A stretch of 64,000 bases of DNA from Pseudarthrobacter sp. NS4. Lineage in GTDB: Bacteria > Actinomycetota > Actinomycetes > Actinomycetales > Micrococcaceae. The stretch spans positions 496,001-560,000 of the forward strand of contig NZ_CP103288.1 in NCBI RefSeq assembly GCF_024758005.1, read 5' to 3'. Position numbers and translations under genes: made by a program. Numbering within the stretch: position 1 is the stretch's first letter; the number at the start of each line of letters is the position of its first letter. Shown one piece after another: positions 46,756 to 54,884 of the stretch. The notes beneath the pieces were generated by a model. That model was not told where the DNA came from and did not search any database. It saw only the letters and a program-made list of their open reading frames with translations.

Positions 46756-47708
46756 CGTCCCGGCAAACGGAACGCTCCACTCCCGTGTCCGGGAACGGGC
46801 CGGCGCCTGACGCGGGCTTCGCCGAATACCTGGCTTCGCCGGAAGGCCCGCTGTCCCTCCATGCCGACGCCGTCCGCTCCCCGGGCCCGGATGTTCCCAT
46901 CCGCACCGTCTCCGCTGACGGCCGGCACGGTCCCGTCAGGATCCGGATCTACGGCGAGGCGGGTTCAACTGGCAGCCCGGGGCTGGTCTGGCTCCATGGC
47001 GGCGGATTCGTCAGCGGGGGCCTGGACATCCTCGAATCCGACTACCTGGCCCGGGTGCTGGCCGACGGCGGGACTCCGGTGCTTTCCGTCGATTACCGGC
47101 TGGCCCGTGACGGTGTCTCTTTTCCCGTACCGCATGATGACGCCCTCACGGGATGGTTCTGGGCCCGGCAGAATGCCGGGGCGCTTGGCCTGGATCCGGA
47201 GCTTCTTTGCCTCGGCGGGGCAGGTGCCGGCGGCAACCTTGCGGTGGGTGCTGCCCTGTACCTGATCGACGCAGGAAAACCGCTCCCGGCCAAGCTCCTG
47301 CTGGCCTACCCGTTCCTGCACGCCGAACTTCCGCCGCCGGCCAAGGGCCTGGATGAGGAAGTGATGGCGGGGCTGCCGCGGCATTTGCGGTTCACCCTGG
47401 AGGACTGCGTGCGGATTGCCGAGAACTACGTGGGCGGACCGGTGAGCATGGCCTCGTCCTACGCGATGCCCGGCTACGCCGACCCCACCGGCCTTCCGCC
47501 CACAGCGCTGATCGCCTGCGAGTACGACGACGCCCGCGGCTCAACCGAGCTTTTTGCCTCTTCTTTGGAGCGTGCCGGCGTGCCGGTGACGTACTTCCTC
47601 GCCGACGGCGGGGTGCACGGGCACCTGAACCATACGGCCGGCCTTCCGGAAGGGCGGCCCGCGCTGGACTTCCTGGCCCGTGAGTTGGCCTCGGTCCGCG
47701 TGCGGTGA
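46752..47708 (+). CDS. Alpha/beta hydrolase fold protein lacking the catalytic serine
   Basis: The 318-residue HSL-like protein has the oxyanion motif [11 protein letters not shown] and conserved partner residues ([12 protein letters not shown] for the acid, GVHGHLNH for the histidine). The nucleophile elbow reads [11 protein letters not shown] where relatives have GG[AD]SAGGNLA: the serine is Gly158 (codon GGT, 47223-47225), one base from AGT. A second serine that could substitute is not evident. It may be inactive, act as a binding or partner subunit, or reflect an error. It starts at a GTG overlapping the previous gene and ends the operon. Confidence 0.82.
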   Translation: MTSRQTERSTPVSGNGPAPDAGFAEYLASPEGPLSLHADAVRSPGPDVPIRTVSADGRHGPVRIRIYGEAGSTGSPGLVWLHGGGFVSGGLDILESDYLARVLADGGTPVLSVDYRLARDGVSFPVPHDDALTGWFWARQNAGALGLDPELLCLGGAGAGGNLAVGAALYLIDAGKPLPAKLLLAYPFLHAELPPPAKGLDEEVMAGLPRHLRFTLEDCVRIAENYVGGPVSMASSYAMPGYADPTGLPPTALIACEYDDARGSTELFASSLERAGVPVTYFLADGGVHGHLNHTAGLPEGRPALDFLARELASVRVR

Positions 47709-47791
47709 AAAAGCGTTAGGCGTCCTTGTGCCGTGGATGTAGGACCCTGGCACAGGGCATACCCTCGGCATCGGGCTAAACTGGACCGATC

Positions 47792-48625
47792 ATGACTGGT
47801 GCCCGTCTCCGTCTGCTGGCCTGGCTCGTCGCCCTGGCAGGATTCCTCGCGGCCTGTGCGCCCGCGGTCGGCCTCGACGGGACCGTCACCGGGCAACCGG
47901 TCCCGGTCTCCTCTGCCCCTTCAGGGGCGGCAGGCGCCGCTCCCGCCCCTCAGCAGGCCGCGGCACCCACCCCGACACCGGTCCCTGCACCACCGCAGGT
48001 TCCCGCGCCACCCCCAGTGCCACAGCCGTTCGCCCTCAACCTCTACCGGGAGGGGGATTTCGTTCCGCAGTACACCTTCGACTGGTGTGTTGCGGCGAGC
48101 ATCCAGATCGCGCACAACCTCATCGACGACACAGGGGGCGGCACGTGGACCGAAAGCGGCCACCAGGGCGAGCTGTGGGAGATGGCCCGGGCACGGTCGT
48201 CCAACTCCTTCAACGGTGCCAACCCGCTCGGTTGGGCGCAGGTGCTGACGGAGGTCGGAATGGGGCCCTACGCCGTCGTCAGCGTCCCCGACTACCAGGA
48301 TGCGCTGCGGACGGCGGCGCGGGCCATCTCCGAGACGGGCCGCCCGGTGGGACTGGTGATGTGGAGCGGCCGGCACGCGTGGGTGATGAGCGGGTTCGAA
48401 TCGCTCGGCGATCCCGCCCAGTTCCAGGAGTTCCTGGTTACCGGCATCCGTGTACAGGACCCGCTCTACCCGCACGGCAGCGGGCAGTGGGGCCCGTCGC
48501 CCGAGCCCAACAGCCTGCTCAGCCCCGAGCAGCTGGCGACGCAGTTCGTGGTCCGCGAGCCGCGGCGCTGGAGCAGCGAACTTCCGGCGGGCTACCTGCT
48601 GGTGCTGCCGGTCGCCCGAGGCTGA
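47792..48625 (+). CDS. Lipoprotein with C39-like cysteine-peptidase domain
   Basis: The 277-residue protein has a lipoprotein signal peptide (Cys22 in FLAACAPAV) and a Pro/Ala-rich linker up to about residue 78. A C39/papain-like domain contains Cys99 in YTFDWCVAASIQIAHN, His195 in WSGRHAWVMSGF and Asp223 in RVQDPLYPHG, a plausible catalytic triad. It would face the outside of the membrane. It follows the esterase operon by 83 bp with its own spacing and shows no tie to glycoside metabolism. Peptidase activity is unproven. Confidence 0.75.
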   Translation: MTGARLRLLAWLVALAGFLAACAPAVGLDGTVTGQPVPVSSAPSGAAGAAPAPQQAAAPTPTPVPAPPQVPAPPPVPQPFALNLYREGDFVPQYTFDWCVAASIQIAHNLIDDTGGGTWTESGHQGELWEMARARSSNSFNGANPLGWAQVLTEVGMGPYAVVSVPDYQDALRTAARAISETGRPVGLVMWSGRHAWVMSGFESLGDPAQFQEFLVTGIRVQDPLYPHGSGQWGPSPEPNSLLSPEQLATQFVVREPRRWSSELPAGYLLVLPVARG

Positions 48626-48649
48626 CCAGGCCTTTCCGGCCCGGTGACG

Positions 48650-49996
48650 TCATCCAGTGGTGGCCGTAGACGCAGAGTCATGGCTTGCAGGGGACCCAAT
48701 CTCTTTGTAGGGGCGCAGCCGGAGCAGGGCCACGGCCGCGAGGAGGACCACCAGGGCCACGCCGATGTAGAGCTGCGTGGGATTCCATCCGCTGTCGAGC
48801 AGGGCGCCGACTGCGATGGGAGCGAGGATGGCACCGGCCCGTCCAACGCCGATACCCCAGCCCACACCCGTAGTGCGGATACCGGGCTCGTAGGTCATGG
48901 GAGCCACCGTGTAGAGACCGGCGATGCAGCCGTTGACGAGCATCCCGACGATCACGCCGGAGGAGAACGCCAGGAGCGGCAGGGAGGTGGTGGTGATGAA
49001 CAGGACGAGCGTCACCGCGGAGAGCACGGTGAAGGCCATCAGGGTCAGCCGCGCATCCCACCGCGTGGTGAGTGCGCCGTAAAGCAGCGAGCCAAAGGTG
49101 CCGCCCATGGTGAGCATAAGCCCGCCGATGATGCCCTGCTGCTCGGTCATCCCCGATTCAACGAGCAGGCGGGGCGTCCAGGAGTTGGCGAAGTAGAAGC
49201 CGAACATGATTACGAAAAAGGAGATCCACAGCAGGATGCTGGCCGTGCGGTACCGGGGACTCAGGAGCGTGGCCACACTGCCCTGCTGCTTGCCCGTGCT
49301 GACGGGGGCGGGCCCGAGCTCGACGTCGCCCTCGAGGCGCAGGCGCCGGGCGATGCGCTGGAGCTGCCCGACGGCGTTATGTGGCCGCCGGGCGCGGAGG
49401 TAGTCCACTGACTCGGGCATGAGCGCGACGACGAGGGCGATCGCTACGAGGGTCAGCAGGCCGCCGGTGAGGAACACGGAGCGCCACCCGAAGGCGGGGA
49501 TGAGCTGGGTCGCACCCATGCCGCCGAGAGTGGCGCCCACGCCGTAGCCGGCGGTGAAGATGCTGATGGCCATGCCGCGGCGCCGCACACTGGCGTACTC
49601 GCTCGTGATCACGGTCGCGGAGGCGAGGATGCCGCCCACACCCAGGCCGGTGACCACCCGCCACAGGCCGAGCTCGAACGCTGAGTTTGCCGTGGTGGAC
49701 AGGAACAGTCCGAGGGCGTTGATCGCCAGCGCCACGATGAGGATCCTGCGCCGGCCGTAGCGGTCCGCGAAGGGTCCGAGGACGAGCGACCCAACGGCCA
49801 TGCCGATGAGCCCCGAGCTGAGCAGCCAGCCGAGCTGGGCGCCGGAGAGCCCGAACTCCTTGGTCACCGACGTCGCCGTGAAGGCCATAGCCAGCACGTC
49901 GTAGCCGTCAAGGGCGTTGAGGAAGGTGGTCACCGCGATGATGAGCCACTGGTACGACGACATCCTGGATGCGTCGATTTGGTGTCTGATGTCCAT
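48650..49996 (-). CDS. Aromatic acid:H+ symporter, AAHS family MFS (VanK/PcaK-like)
   Basis: The 448-residue transporter has twelve membrane helices and the AAHS DGxD motif in helix 1 (FLNALDGYDVLAMAF). The MFS loop motif GPFADRYGRRRILI follows helix 2. It lies 13 bp after the reductase gene, in the order vanA-vanB-transporter, as for vanABK in other actinobacteria. It probably takes up vanillate, protocatechuate or related acids. There is no binding-site evidence to distinguish them. Confidence 0.9.
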   Translation of the reverse strand: MDIRHQIDASRMSSYQWLIIAVTTFLNALDGYDVLAMAFTATSVTKEFGLSGAQLGWLLSSGLIGMAVGSLVLGPFADRYGRRRILIVALAINALGLFLSTTANSAFELGLWRVVTGLGVGGILASATVITSEYASVRRRGMAISIFTAGYGVGATLGGMGATQLIPAFGWRSVFLTGGLLTLVAIALVVALMPESVDYLRARRPHNAVGQLQRIARRLRLEGDVELGPAPVSTGKQQGSVATLLSPRYRTASILLWISFFVIMFGFYFANSWTPRLLVESGMTEQQGIIGGLMLTMGGTFGSLLYGALTTRWDARLTLMAFTVLSAVTLVLFITTTSLPLLAFSSGVIVGMLVNGCIAGLYTVAPMTYEPGIRTTGVGWGIGVGRAGAILAPIAVGALLDSGWNPTQLYIGVALVVLLAAVALLRLRPYKEIGSPASHDSASTATTG

Positions 49997-50009
49997 GGTC
50001 TAATGCCTC

Positions 50010-51011
50010 TCAGGGGACGTCGATGGTGAGGACAGCGGAACCGGGCACCGGGACTGTGCCCGGCCCGGCGGCGACCGCGCGGGAGACGCAGCAGCACATC
50101 CTGGTGTTGGGCTCCTTCTGCCGGTCGGAGTAGAAAACGTCGCGGTGGTCGATCCGCCCGGAGAGCTCGAGGACCTTGACCTGGCACAGGCCGCACTCGC
50201 CCTTGCGGCAGTCGGACATCATGTCGACGCCCGCCCGCTCGAGGGCATCGAGCACGGATTCATCGGAGCCCACACAGGTCTCCACGCCCAGGCGCGGGAT
50301 CCGGACCGTGAATGGTTCGGCCTCGTACCAGCCGCTGTTGCCGAAGGTCTCGTAGCGCAGGTTTGTAGGGTCCAGTTCCCTCTCGACCCAGGCCCGGCGG
50401 ACGGCGTCCATGAGCCGGATGGGCCCGCACATGTAGAGCTCGGCGCCCCCGGGGACCGAGCCCACGAGGGTGCGGACGTCGAGGGAGGTGCCCTCCGCGT
50501 CGACGTGCACCTCGAGGCGGTCCCCGTGGAGGGCGGCGAGGTCGTCGAGGTAGGCCATCGCCTCGCGTGAGCGGGCCACGTAGACGAGGCGGTAGTCAGC
50601 ACCGAGGCGGTGCAGCAGGGCGGCCATCCCGGCGATCGCGGTGATGCCGATTCCGCCGGCGAGCAGGACGTAGGAGGGCGCACCGATCCGCAGCGGGAAG
50701 TTCTGCATCGGTTGGGTGATCTCCAGGAGCTGCCCGGGCCGGAGCGAGTGCATGAACACGGAGCCTCCCCGGGACGTGGGGGTCCGAAAGACGCTGAGGG
50801 CGAGGTGCGTGCCGTCCTCGGCGGCGTCGACTACGGAGTAGGAGCGGACCTGCTTCTCGCCGCCGACGCTGGTGCGGACGTCAACGTGTTCGCCCGGCCG
50901 GACGGAGCACGGGCGCTCCGGGCGCAGGACGATGCGGCGGATGTTCTCGGCGACGTCGGCCACGGAGTCGACGACGGCCCGCCGCCAGGCGATATTGTGG
51001 GAATCGGCCAC
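50010..51011 (-). CDS. vanB: Vanillate O-demethylase reductase-type flavin/[2Fe-2S] protein
   Basis: The 333-residue protein passes electrons from NAD(P)H to the Rieske oxygenase. The GTG at 51011 follows AGGAG. It has a flavin-binding domain (RSYSVVDAAEDG), an NAD domain (YVLLAGGIGITAIAGMAALL) and a C-terminal plant-type ferredoxin with SDCRKGECGLCQVKV plus the later cysteine in RMCCCVS. It begins 17 bp after the oxygenase gene, so the two form one operon. Assignment to vanillate rests on the partner's VanA-like sequence. Confidence 0.92.
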   Translation of the reverse strand: MADSHNIAWRRAVVDSVADVAENIRRIVLRPERPCSVRPGEHVDVRTSVGGEKQVRSYSVVDAAEDGTHLALSVFRTPTSRGGSVFMHSLRPGQLLEITQPMQNFPLRIGAPSYVLLAGGIGITAIAGMAALLHRLGADYRLVYVARSREAMAYLDDLAALHGDRLEVHVDAEGTSLDVRTLVGSVPGGAELYMCGPIRLMDAVRRAWVERELDPTNLRYETFGNSGWYEAEPFTVRIPRLGVETCVGSDESVLDALERAGVDMMSDCRKGECGLCQVKVLELSGRIDHRDVFYSDRQKEPNTRMCCCVSRAVAAGPGTVPVPGSAVLTIDVP

Positions 51012-51028
51012 GGTAGGTCTCCTCGTGC

Positions 51029-52132
51029 TCAGGCGGTCGGCAGGGCGGCGAGGCGGCCCTCGGCCTCGAGGGCGCGCTCCAGGAGCCGGCGTACCCACAT
51101 CCCGCCCATGTCGATGTTGAGGTTGTAGAACTCGTAGTCCGGGTTGGCGTCGATCGCCTCCTGCTGCGCCAGGAGCATAGCCTCGTCCTCGCCGAAGACC
51201 CCGTGCACTCCGTCGCGCAGCTGCGTGGTGATGAGCTGGCTCTCAAGCCGGTAGTTGCGCATGAATGCCCAGAAGTAGTGGCAGGAGCGCTCGGTCTCCG
51301 GGGTGATCGTGTTCATTACGTAGCCGTTCACTCCCCGGGACCGGTCTCCCTCGGGCGCCCCGGTCCCGGCCTCGGCGACCCCGACATCAATGCAGATGGT
51401 GGACGGGAAGTAGTAGTGGATGATCTGCCAGCGGTCCACCTTGCCCTCAAAGCCGGGAAACTTGTCACGCATGTTCTTCCGCCAGAACGGCGGGGCGTCG
51501 ATGTTGTGCATCCAGCGGGTCACGGTTACGGAGGTCTCGTCGTGGGTCACCTCGAACTCGGACTCGGACAGCTCCTCTTGCCCAATTGAGGAGCTGTGCA
51601 CGAACTCCTCGTGGGTGAGATCCATGAGGTTGTCGAGGACCAGCTGGTAGTTGCACGGGGCATGGATGGTCTCGCCGTCTCCGGCCCACTCAGGGCTGTC
51701 CAGCTGGTGCATGTCCGGCACGAGGGACGGGTCGGCCTTTGTCGGGTCACCGAGCCACACCCACACGTAGCGGTGACGTTCCACCACCGGGAAGGATGGC
51801 ACCGTGGCCGATGGGTTGAGGGTCTCCTGGGCCGGCATGGAGGTGCAGCGGCCGGCGGCATTGTAGCGCAGGCCGTGGTAGGGGCACTGGATCTCGTCGC
51901 GGCCCACAAGCTTGCCTTGGGACAGCGGGGCTAGGCGATGCCAGCAGGCGTCGGCGAGCGCGACGGCGCGGCCGTCCTGGGACCGGTACAGGGCCAGGGG
52001 CCGGCCCGCGACGGTGCGGGCAAGGATTCCCTTGGCAGTGATTTCGTGGTCCCACCCCGCCACGAACCAGGCGTTGAGCGGGGAGGGCAGAAGCTTGGCG
52101 GTGGTGGTGGTCTTCGTCGCGGAGACGGTCAT
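51029..52132 (-). CDS. vanA: Vanillate O-demethylase oxygenase-type Rieske protein
   Basis: The 367-residue oxygenase has the Rieske cluster ligands in ACWHRLAPLSQG and CPYHGLRYN. The mononuclear iron site is DNLMDLTHEEFVHSSSIG, nearly identical in form to VanA. VanA converts vanillate to protocatechuate and formaldehyde. Placed in a flavonoid-type island, it may demethylate methoxylated B-ring acids such as vanillate or isovanillate. Two palindromes and a PadR-family gene lie upstream, so expression is probably derepressed by a phenolic acid. Confidence 0.92.
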   Translation of the reverse strand: MTVSATKTTTTAKLLPSPLNAWFVAGWDHEITAKGILARTVAGRPLALYRSQDGRAVALADACWHRLAPLSQGKLVGRDEIQCPYHGLRYNAAGRCTSMPAQETLNPSATVPSFPVVERHRYVWVWLGDPTKADPSLVPDMHQLDSPEWAGDGETIHAPCNYQLVLDNLMDLTHEEFVHSSSIGQEELSESEFEVTHDETSVTVTRWMHNIDAPPFWRKNMRDKFPGFEGKVDRWQIIHYYFPSTICIDVGVAEAGTGAPEGDRSRGVNGYVMNTITPETERSCHYFWAFMRNYRLESQLITTQLRDGVHGVFGEDEAMLLAQQEAIDANPDYEFYNLNIDMGGMWVRRLLERALEAEGRLAALPTA

Positions 52133-52176
52133 GGTGCAATCCTTCGCTGGGCGGCCGGAGAGAGCAGCTACTGATA

Positions 52177-52228
52177 ACTATCGACATAGTGTTTTAGTGA
52201 CTCACAGCACACAATATCTATGTAGATA
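52177..52228. promoter_or_regulatory. Two PadR-type operator palindromes in the vanA-padR intergenic region
   Basis: ACTAT-CGAC-ATAGT (52177-52190) and TATCTA-TG-TAGATA (52215-52228) are both perfect inverted repeats with a shared TATC-N-A-N2-TAG pattern, about 38 bp apart. They lie between vanA and the PadR gene, fitting autoregulation plus control of vanAB. Confidence 0.65.
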
Positions 52229-52296
52229 GTGAGTTGCAACTCTTTCCCGGAGCTAGGCTAAGAATGGCGATGCGCCGCAGATTTGAAAGGACCCCC

Positions 52297-52905
52297 GTGA
52301 CCCTCCGCTCGGCACTGCTGGCCCTGCTGTCCTCGGGCCCGCTGACCGGCTACGACCTGGCCAAGCAGTTCAGCTCCTCCGTGGGCCATGTCTGGCACGC
52401 TCCCGACTCGCAGATCTACCCTGAGTTGAGGAAGATGCACGCCGAGGGCCTGCTGTCGAGCCGGCCCGTGCCGTGGGGCACCCGCGGAGCCACCAAGACC
52501 GAGTATGCCCTCACGCCTGCAGGCGAGGCGGCTCTGCGGCAGTGGCAGGCTCAGCCGTTGACCTACGTCCAGGACCGGGACCCTGCCCGGCTCAGGGCCG
52601 CCTATTTCGAGTGGGCGCCCCCGGGTGCGGCAGTTGCGCAGCTGCGGGCGCACATCGCCCACTATGAGGAGCAGCGCCGCCAAAGCCTTCAGATGATCGA
52701 GTCGCTCGAAACGCGCACCCATCCCACTCTTGCCCGGCGCCTCAACCGGTATCCCGAAGAGGAACGGGAGCAGATCGTCGGCTTCAAGATCTTTGCCTAC
52801 CAAGGCCAGCTTGCCCATGCCGAACAGGAGATCGCCTGGGCGAAGCGCGGCCTGCAGCTGCTGGAGGAGCTGGAAAAATCAGGAAAACCCAATCCGGTGA
52901 GGTAG
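52297..52905 (+). CDS. PadR-family transcriptional regulator (VanR-like)
   Basis: The 202-residue regulator starts at GTG 52297 behind GAAAGGA. The N-terminal winged helix reads LLALLSSGPLTGYDLAKQFS, followed by HVWHAPDSQIYPELRKMHAE and the wing TEYALTPAGEAALRQW, the PadR pattern. A C-terminal helical dimerisation domain completes it. It is divergent from vanAB-transporter. PadR-type VanR repressors of vanABK are known in corynebacteria; the same role is likely here. Confidence 0.88.
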   Translation: MTLRSALLALLSSGPLTGYDLAKQFSSSVGHVWHAPDSQIYPELRKMHAEGLLSSRPVPWGTRGATKTEYALTPAGEAALRQWQAQPLTYVQDRDPARLRAAYFEWAPPGAAVAQLRAHIAHYEEQRRQSLQMIESLETRTHPTLARRLNRYPEEEREQIVGFKIFAYQGQLAHAEQEIAWAKRGLQLLEELEKSGKPNPVR

Positions 52906-52963
52906 GCCTCAACCAGATCCGGCGCTCCCCGCACGCGCTCCTGACCACTCCCACCCGAACCCT

Positions 52964-52978
52964 TTTCATTCAGTGAAA
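52964..52978. promoter_or_regulatory. IclR-type operator, site 3 (before the esterase-monooxygenase operon)
   Basis: TTTCA-TTCAG-TGAAA, perfect 5-bp arms and a 5-bp spacer, lies 118 bp before the ATG at 53096. It shares arms and the internal CA with the sites at 32108, 42987 and 59074. Confidence 0.6.
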
Positions 52979-53095
52979 CCGGCCGCGCACGCGGGTACCG
53001 GCATGTCCGACAGTTGACTCAGGACGCAGCCATGAACAAGGGCTGCGGACAGCACAAACACGGGACAGAACGGCGCGGTACACATGGAGTCAACG

Positions 53096-53965
53096 ATGAC
53101 GGCAGGGCGGATCCTTCAAGGGATAGAGTTCGCACGCCCCGAGGGTTCGAGCCCGCTGCTGCTGGACCTCTACCTGCCCGGCGGCGCGTCCGACGGCGGC
53201 ACCTTTCCCGCCGTGATCCATTTCCACGGCGGCGGATGGCGGACCGGCGGGCGTTCGTCCCTGGGGCCCACTGTGGACGGTTTCGGCCTCAGCCCCATTG
53301 AGCAGCTGATGGACGCAGGCTTTGTGGTTGCCTCCGCCGACTACCGCCTCAGCAGTGTTGCCACCTTCCCGGCCCAGCTGCTTGATGCCAAAGCTGCTGT
53401 CGGCTGGCTCAGGGCGCACGCCGCTGAATACAACCTGGACCCGCGCCGCATCTACGCATGGGGCGATTCGGCCGGCGGCCACCTCGCAAGCCTTGTGGGA
53501 CTCACTGCCGGGGCAAAGGAATTCGGGGCACCGGGCAGGCACGCTGACGATGCCGTCGCGGCAGTGGCTGCCTGGTACCCGCCCACGGACCTGAACAGGA
53601 TGGGCGAACAGGCCCGGCCCGACGCCGTCGCCCGCGCCGATGATCCCGGCTCCCGGGAAGCGCTGCTGATCGGTGCCCAACCCGCGGACGCTCCGGACAA
53701 AGCCGCCGCGGCGAGCCCCAGCTCTTACGTCCACACCGCCGCGCCGCCCTTCTTTCTCGCCCACGGGACGGCCGACCGCTTTGTCCCCGTGGCGCAGTCA
53801 ACCGCACTCGCCGAAGCGCTGGAATGTGCCGGCGCCGCCGTCGAACTCCTCCTGCTGGAAGGCGCGGACCACATGTGGTCCCTCCCGGACAAGAGCCAGG
53901 CTGCCGCACAGCAGGCCACCGCGGCCACCATCGATTTTTTCCGCCGCCAGGCGCAAAACCACTGA
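53096..53965 (+). CDS. Alpha/beta hydrolase (BD-FAE-like esterase)
   Basis: The 289-residue esterase has VIHFHGGGWRTGG (oxyanion hole), AWGDSAGGHLASLVG (nucleophile), FLAHGTADRFVP (acid) and ADHMWSL (histidine). The ATG at 53096 is preferred since GGAG lies 6 nt before it; an in-frame ATG at 53084 lacks a site. It is first in an operon with FAH, FAD monooxygenase and DUF3500 genes. This makes it the best candidate for hydrolysing the depside or a feruloyl-type ester in the phenolic pathway. Confidence 0.88.
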   Translation: MTAGRILQGIEFARPEGSSPLLLDLYLPGGASDGGTFPAVIHFHGGGWRTGGRSSLGPTVDGFGLSPIEQLMDAGFVVASADYRLSSVATFPAQLLDAKAAVGWLRAHAAEYNLDPRRIYAWGDSAGGHLASLVGLTAGAKEFGAPGRHADDAVAAVAAWYPPTDLNRMGEQARPDAVARADDPGSREALLIGAQPADAPDKAAAASPSSYVHTAAPPFFLAHGTADRFVPVAQSTALAEALECAGAAVELLLLEGADHMWSLPDKSQAAAQQATAATIDFFRRQAQNH

Positions 53966-54017
53966 CCCGGAATCCGGCACCCCCGATGTGGTGCCGGACA
54001 GACCCGAAAGGCTCCAC

Positions 54018-54884
54018 ATGCAGTTCATCGGCATCAACCACCTTGGCGAATCCTGGGCAGCGGCCCTGGTGGATTCGCGCGTCGTCCCGCTCGCACCGGT
54101 TTCGGACTTCTGGGCCGACGCCGCCGGCTGGCAAGACAAGTCTGTCTCGCTGGTGTCCGCCGCGGCCGACGGCGGCACGCCGCTTGAGCGCGCCCACGTC
54201 ACCGAAGTGCCGCTCGTCCCCGCCTCGGCACGGGTCATCTGTGTGGGGCTGAACTACAAGGCCCATGCAGCCGAGGGCAGTTACAAGGACCAGGAGCTTC
54301 CGCCCTACCCAACCCTGTTCGGGCGCTGGACTGCATCCTTGTCCGTGGGCAACGTCCCCGTCCCTGTCCCGGCAGGGGAGGCAGGCCTGGACTGGGAAGG
54401 CGAAGTGGCCGCCTACATAGGCCGGCGGCTGGAATCGGCGGACGAGGCAACCGCGGCCGACGCAGTCTTCGGCTATTCCACCTTCAACGACATCACCTCC
54501 CGCACCGCCCAGAAGCTCACCTCGCAGTGGACGCCGGGCAAAAACGGCGACTTCAGCGGCCCGCTCGGACCGCTGGTGACCCGCGACGAGGTGGGCGACC
54601 TGCGTGACGGCCTCCAGGTGCGTACCCGCGTCAACGGCGTGGAGGCCCAGAACGGCAACACCCGGGACATGATTTTCTCCGTTCCGGCCATCATCTCGCT
54701 GATCAGCCAGACCTTCACGCTGCACCCGGGCGACCTCATTGCCACCGGCACCCCCGAAGGCGTCGGCTATGCCCGCACCCCGCAGTGGCTGCTCCAGCCG
54801 GGCGACGTTGTCGAGGTGGAAATCGACAAGCTCGGCACCCTCACCACGCCGGTAGGCGACGTATCGCTCCGGAGCCGTGCCTGA
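54018..54884 (+). CDS. Fumarylacetoacetate hydrolase family protein
   Basis: The 288-residue protein has the FAH fold core: ICVGLNYKAHAAEG, the metal ligands in GLDWEGEVAAYIGR, GYSTFNDITSRTAQ and GDLIATGTPEGVGY. Relatives hydrolyse or decarboxylate acylpyruvates and ring-cleavage products such as maleylpyruvate or fumarylpyruvate. AAAGG precedes the ATG. It overlaps the monooxygenase start (TGATG). It could process the product formed after hydroxylation and cleavage of the aromatic ring, but no ring-cleavage enzyme is next to it. Confidence 0.9.
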   Translation: MQFIGINHLGESWAAALVDSRVVPLAPVSDFWADAAGWQDKSVSLVSAAADGGTPLERAHVTEVPLVPASARVICVGLNYKAHAAEGSYKDQELPPYPTLFGRWTASLSVGNVPVPVPAGEAGLDWEGEVAAYIGRRLESADEATAADAVFGYSTFNDITSRTAQKLTSQWTPGKNGDFSGPLGPLVTRDEVGDLRDGLQVRTRVNGVEAQNGNTRDMIFSVPAIISLISQTFTLHPGDLIATGTPEGVGYARTPQWLLQPGDVVEVEIDKLGTLTTPVGDVSLRSRA

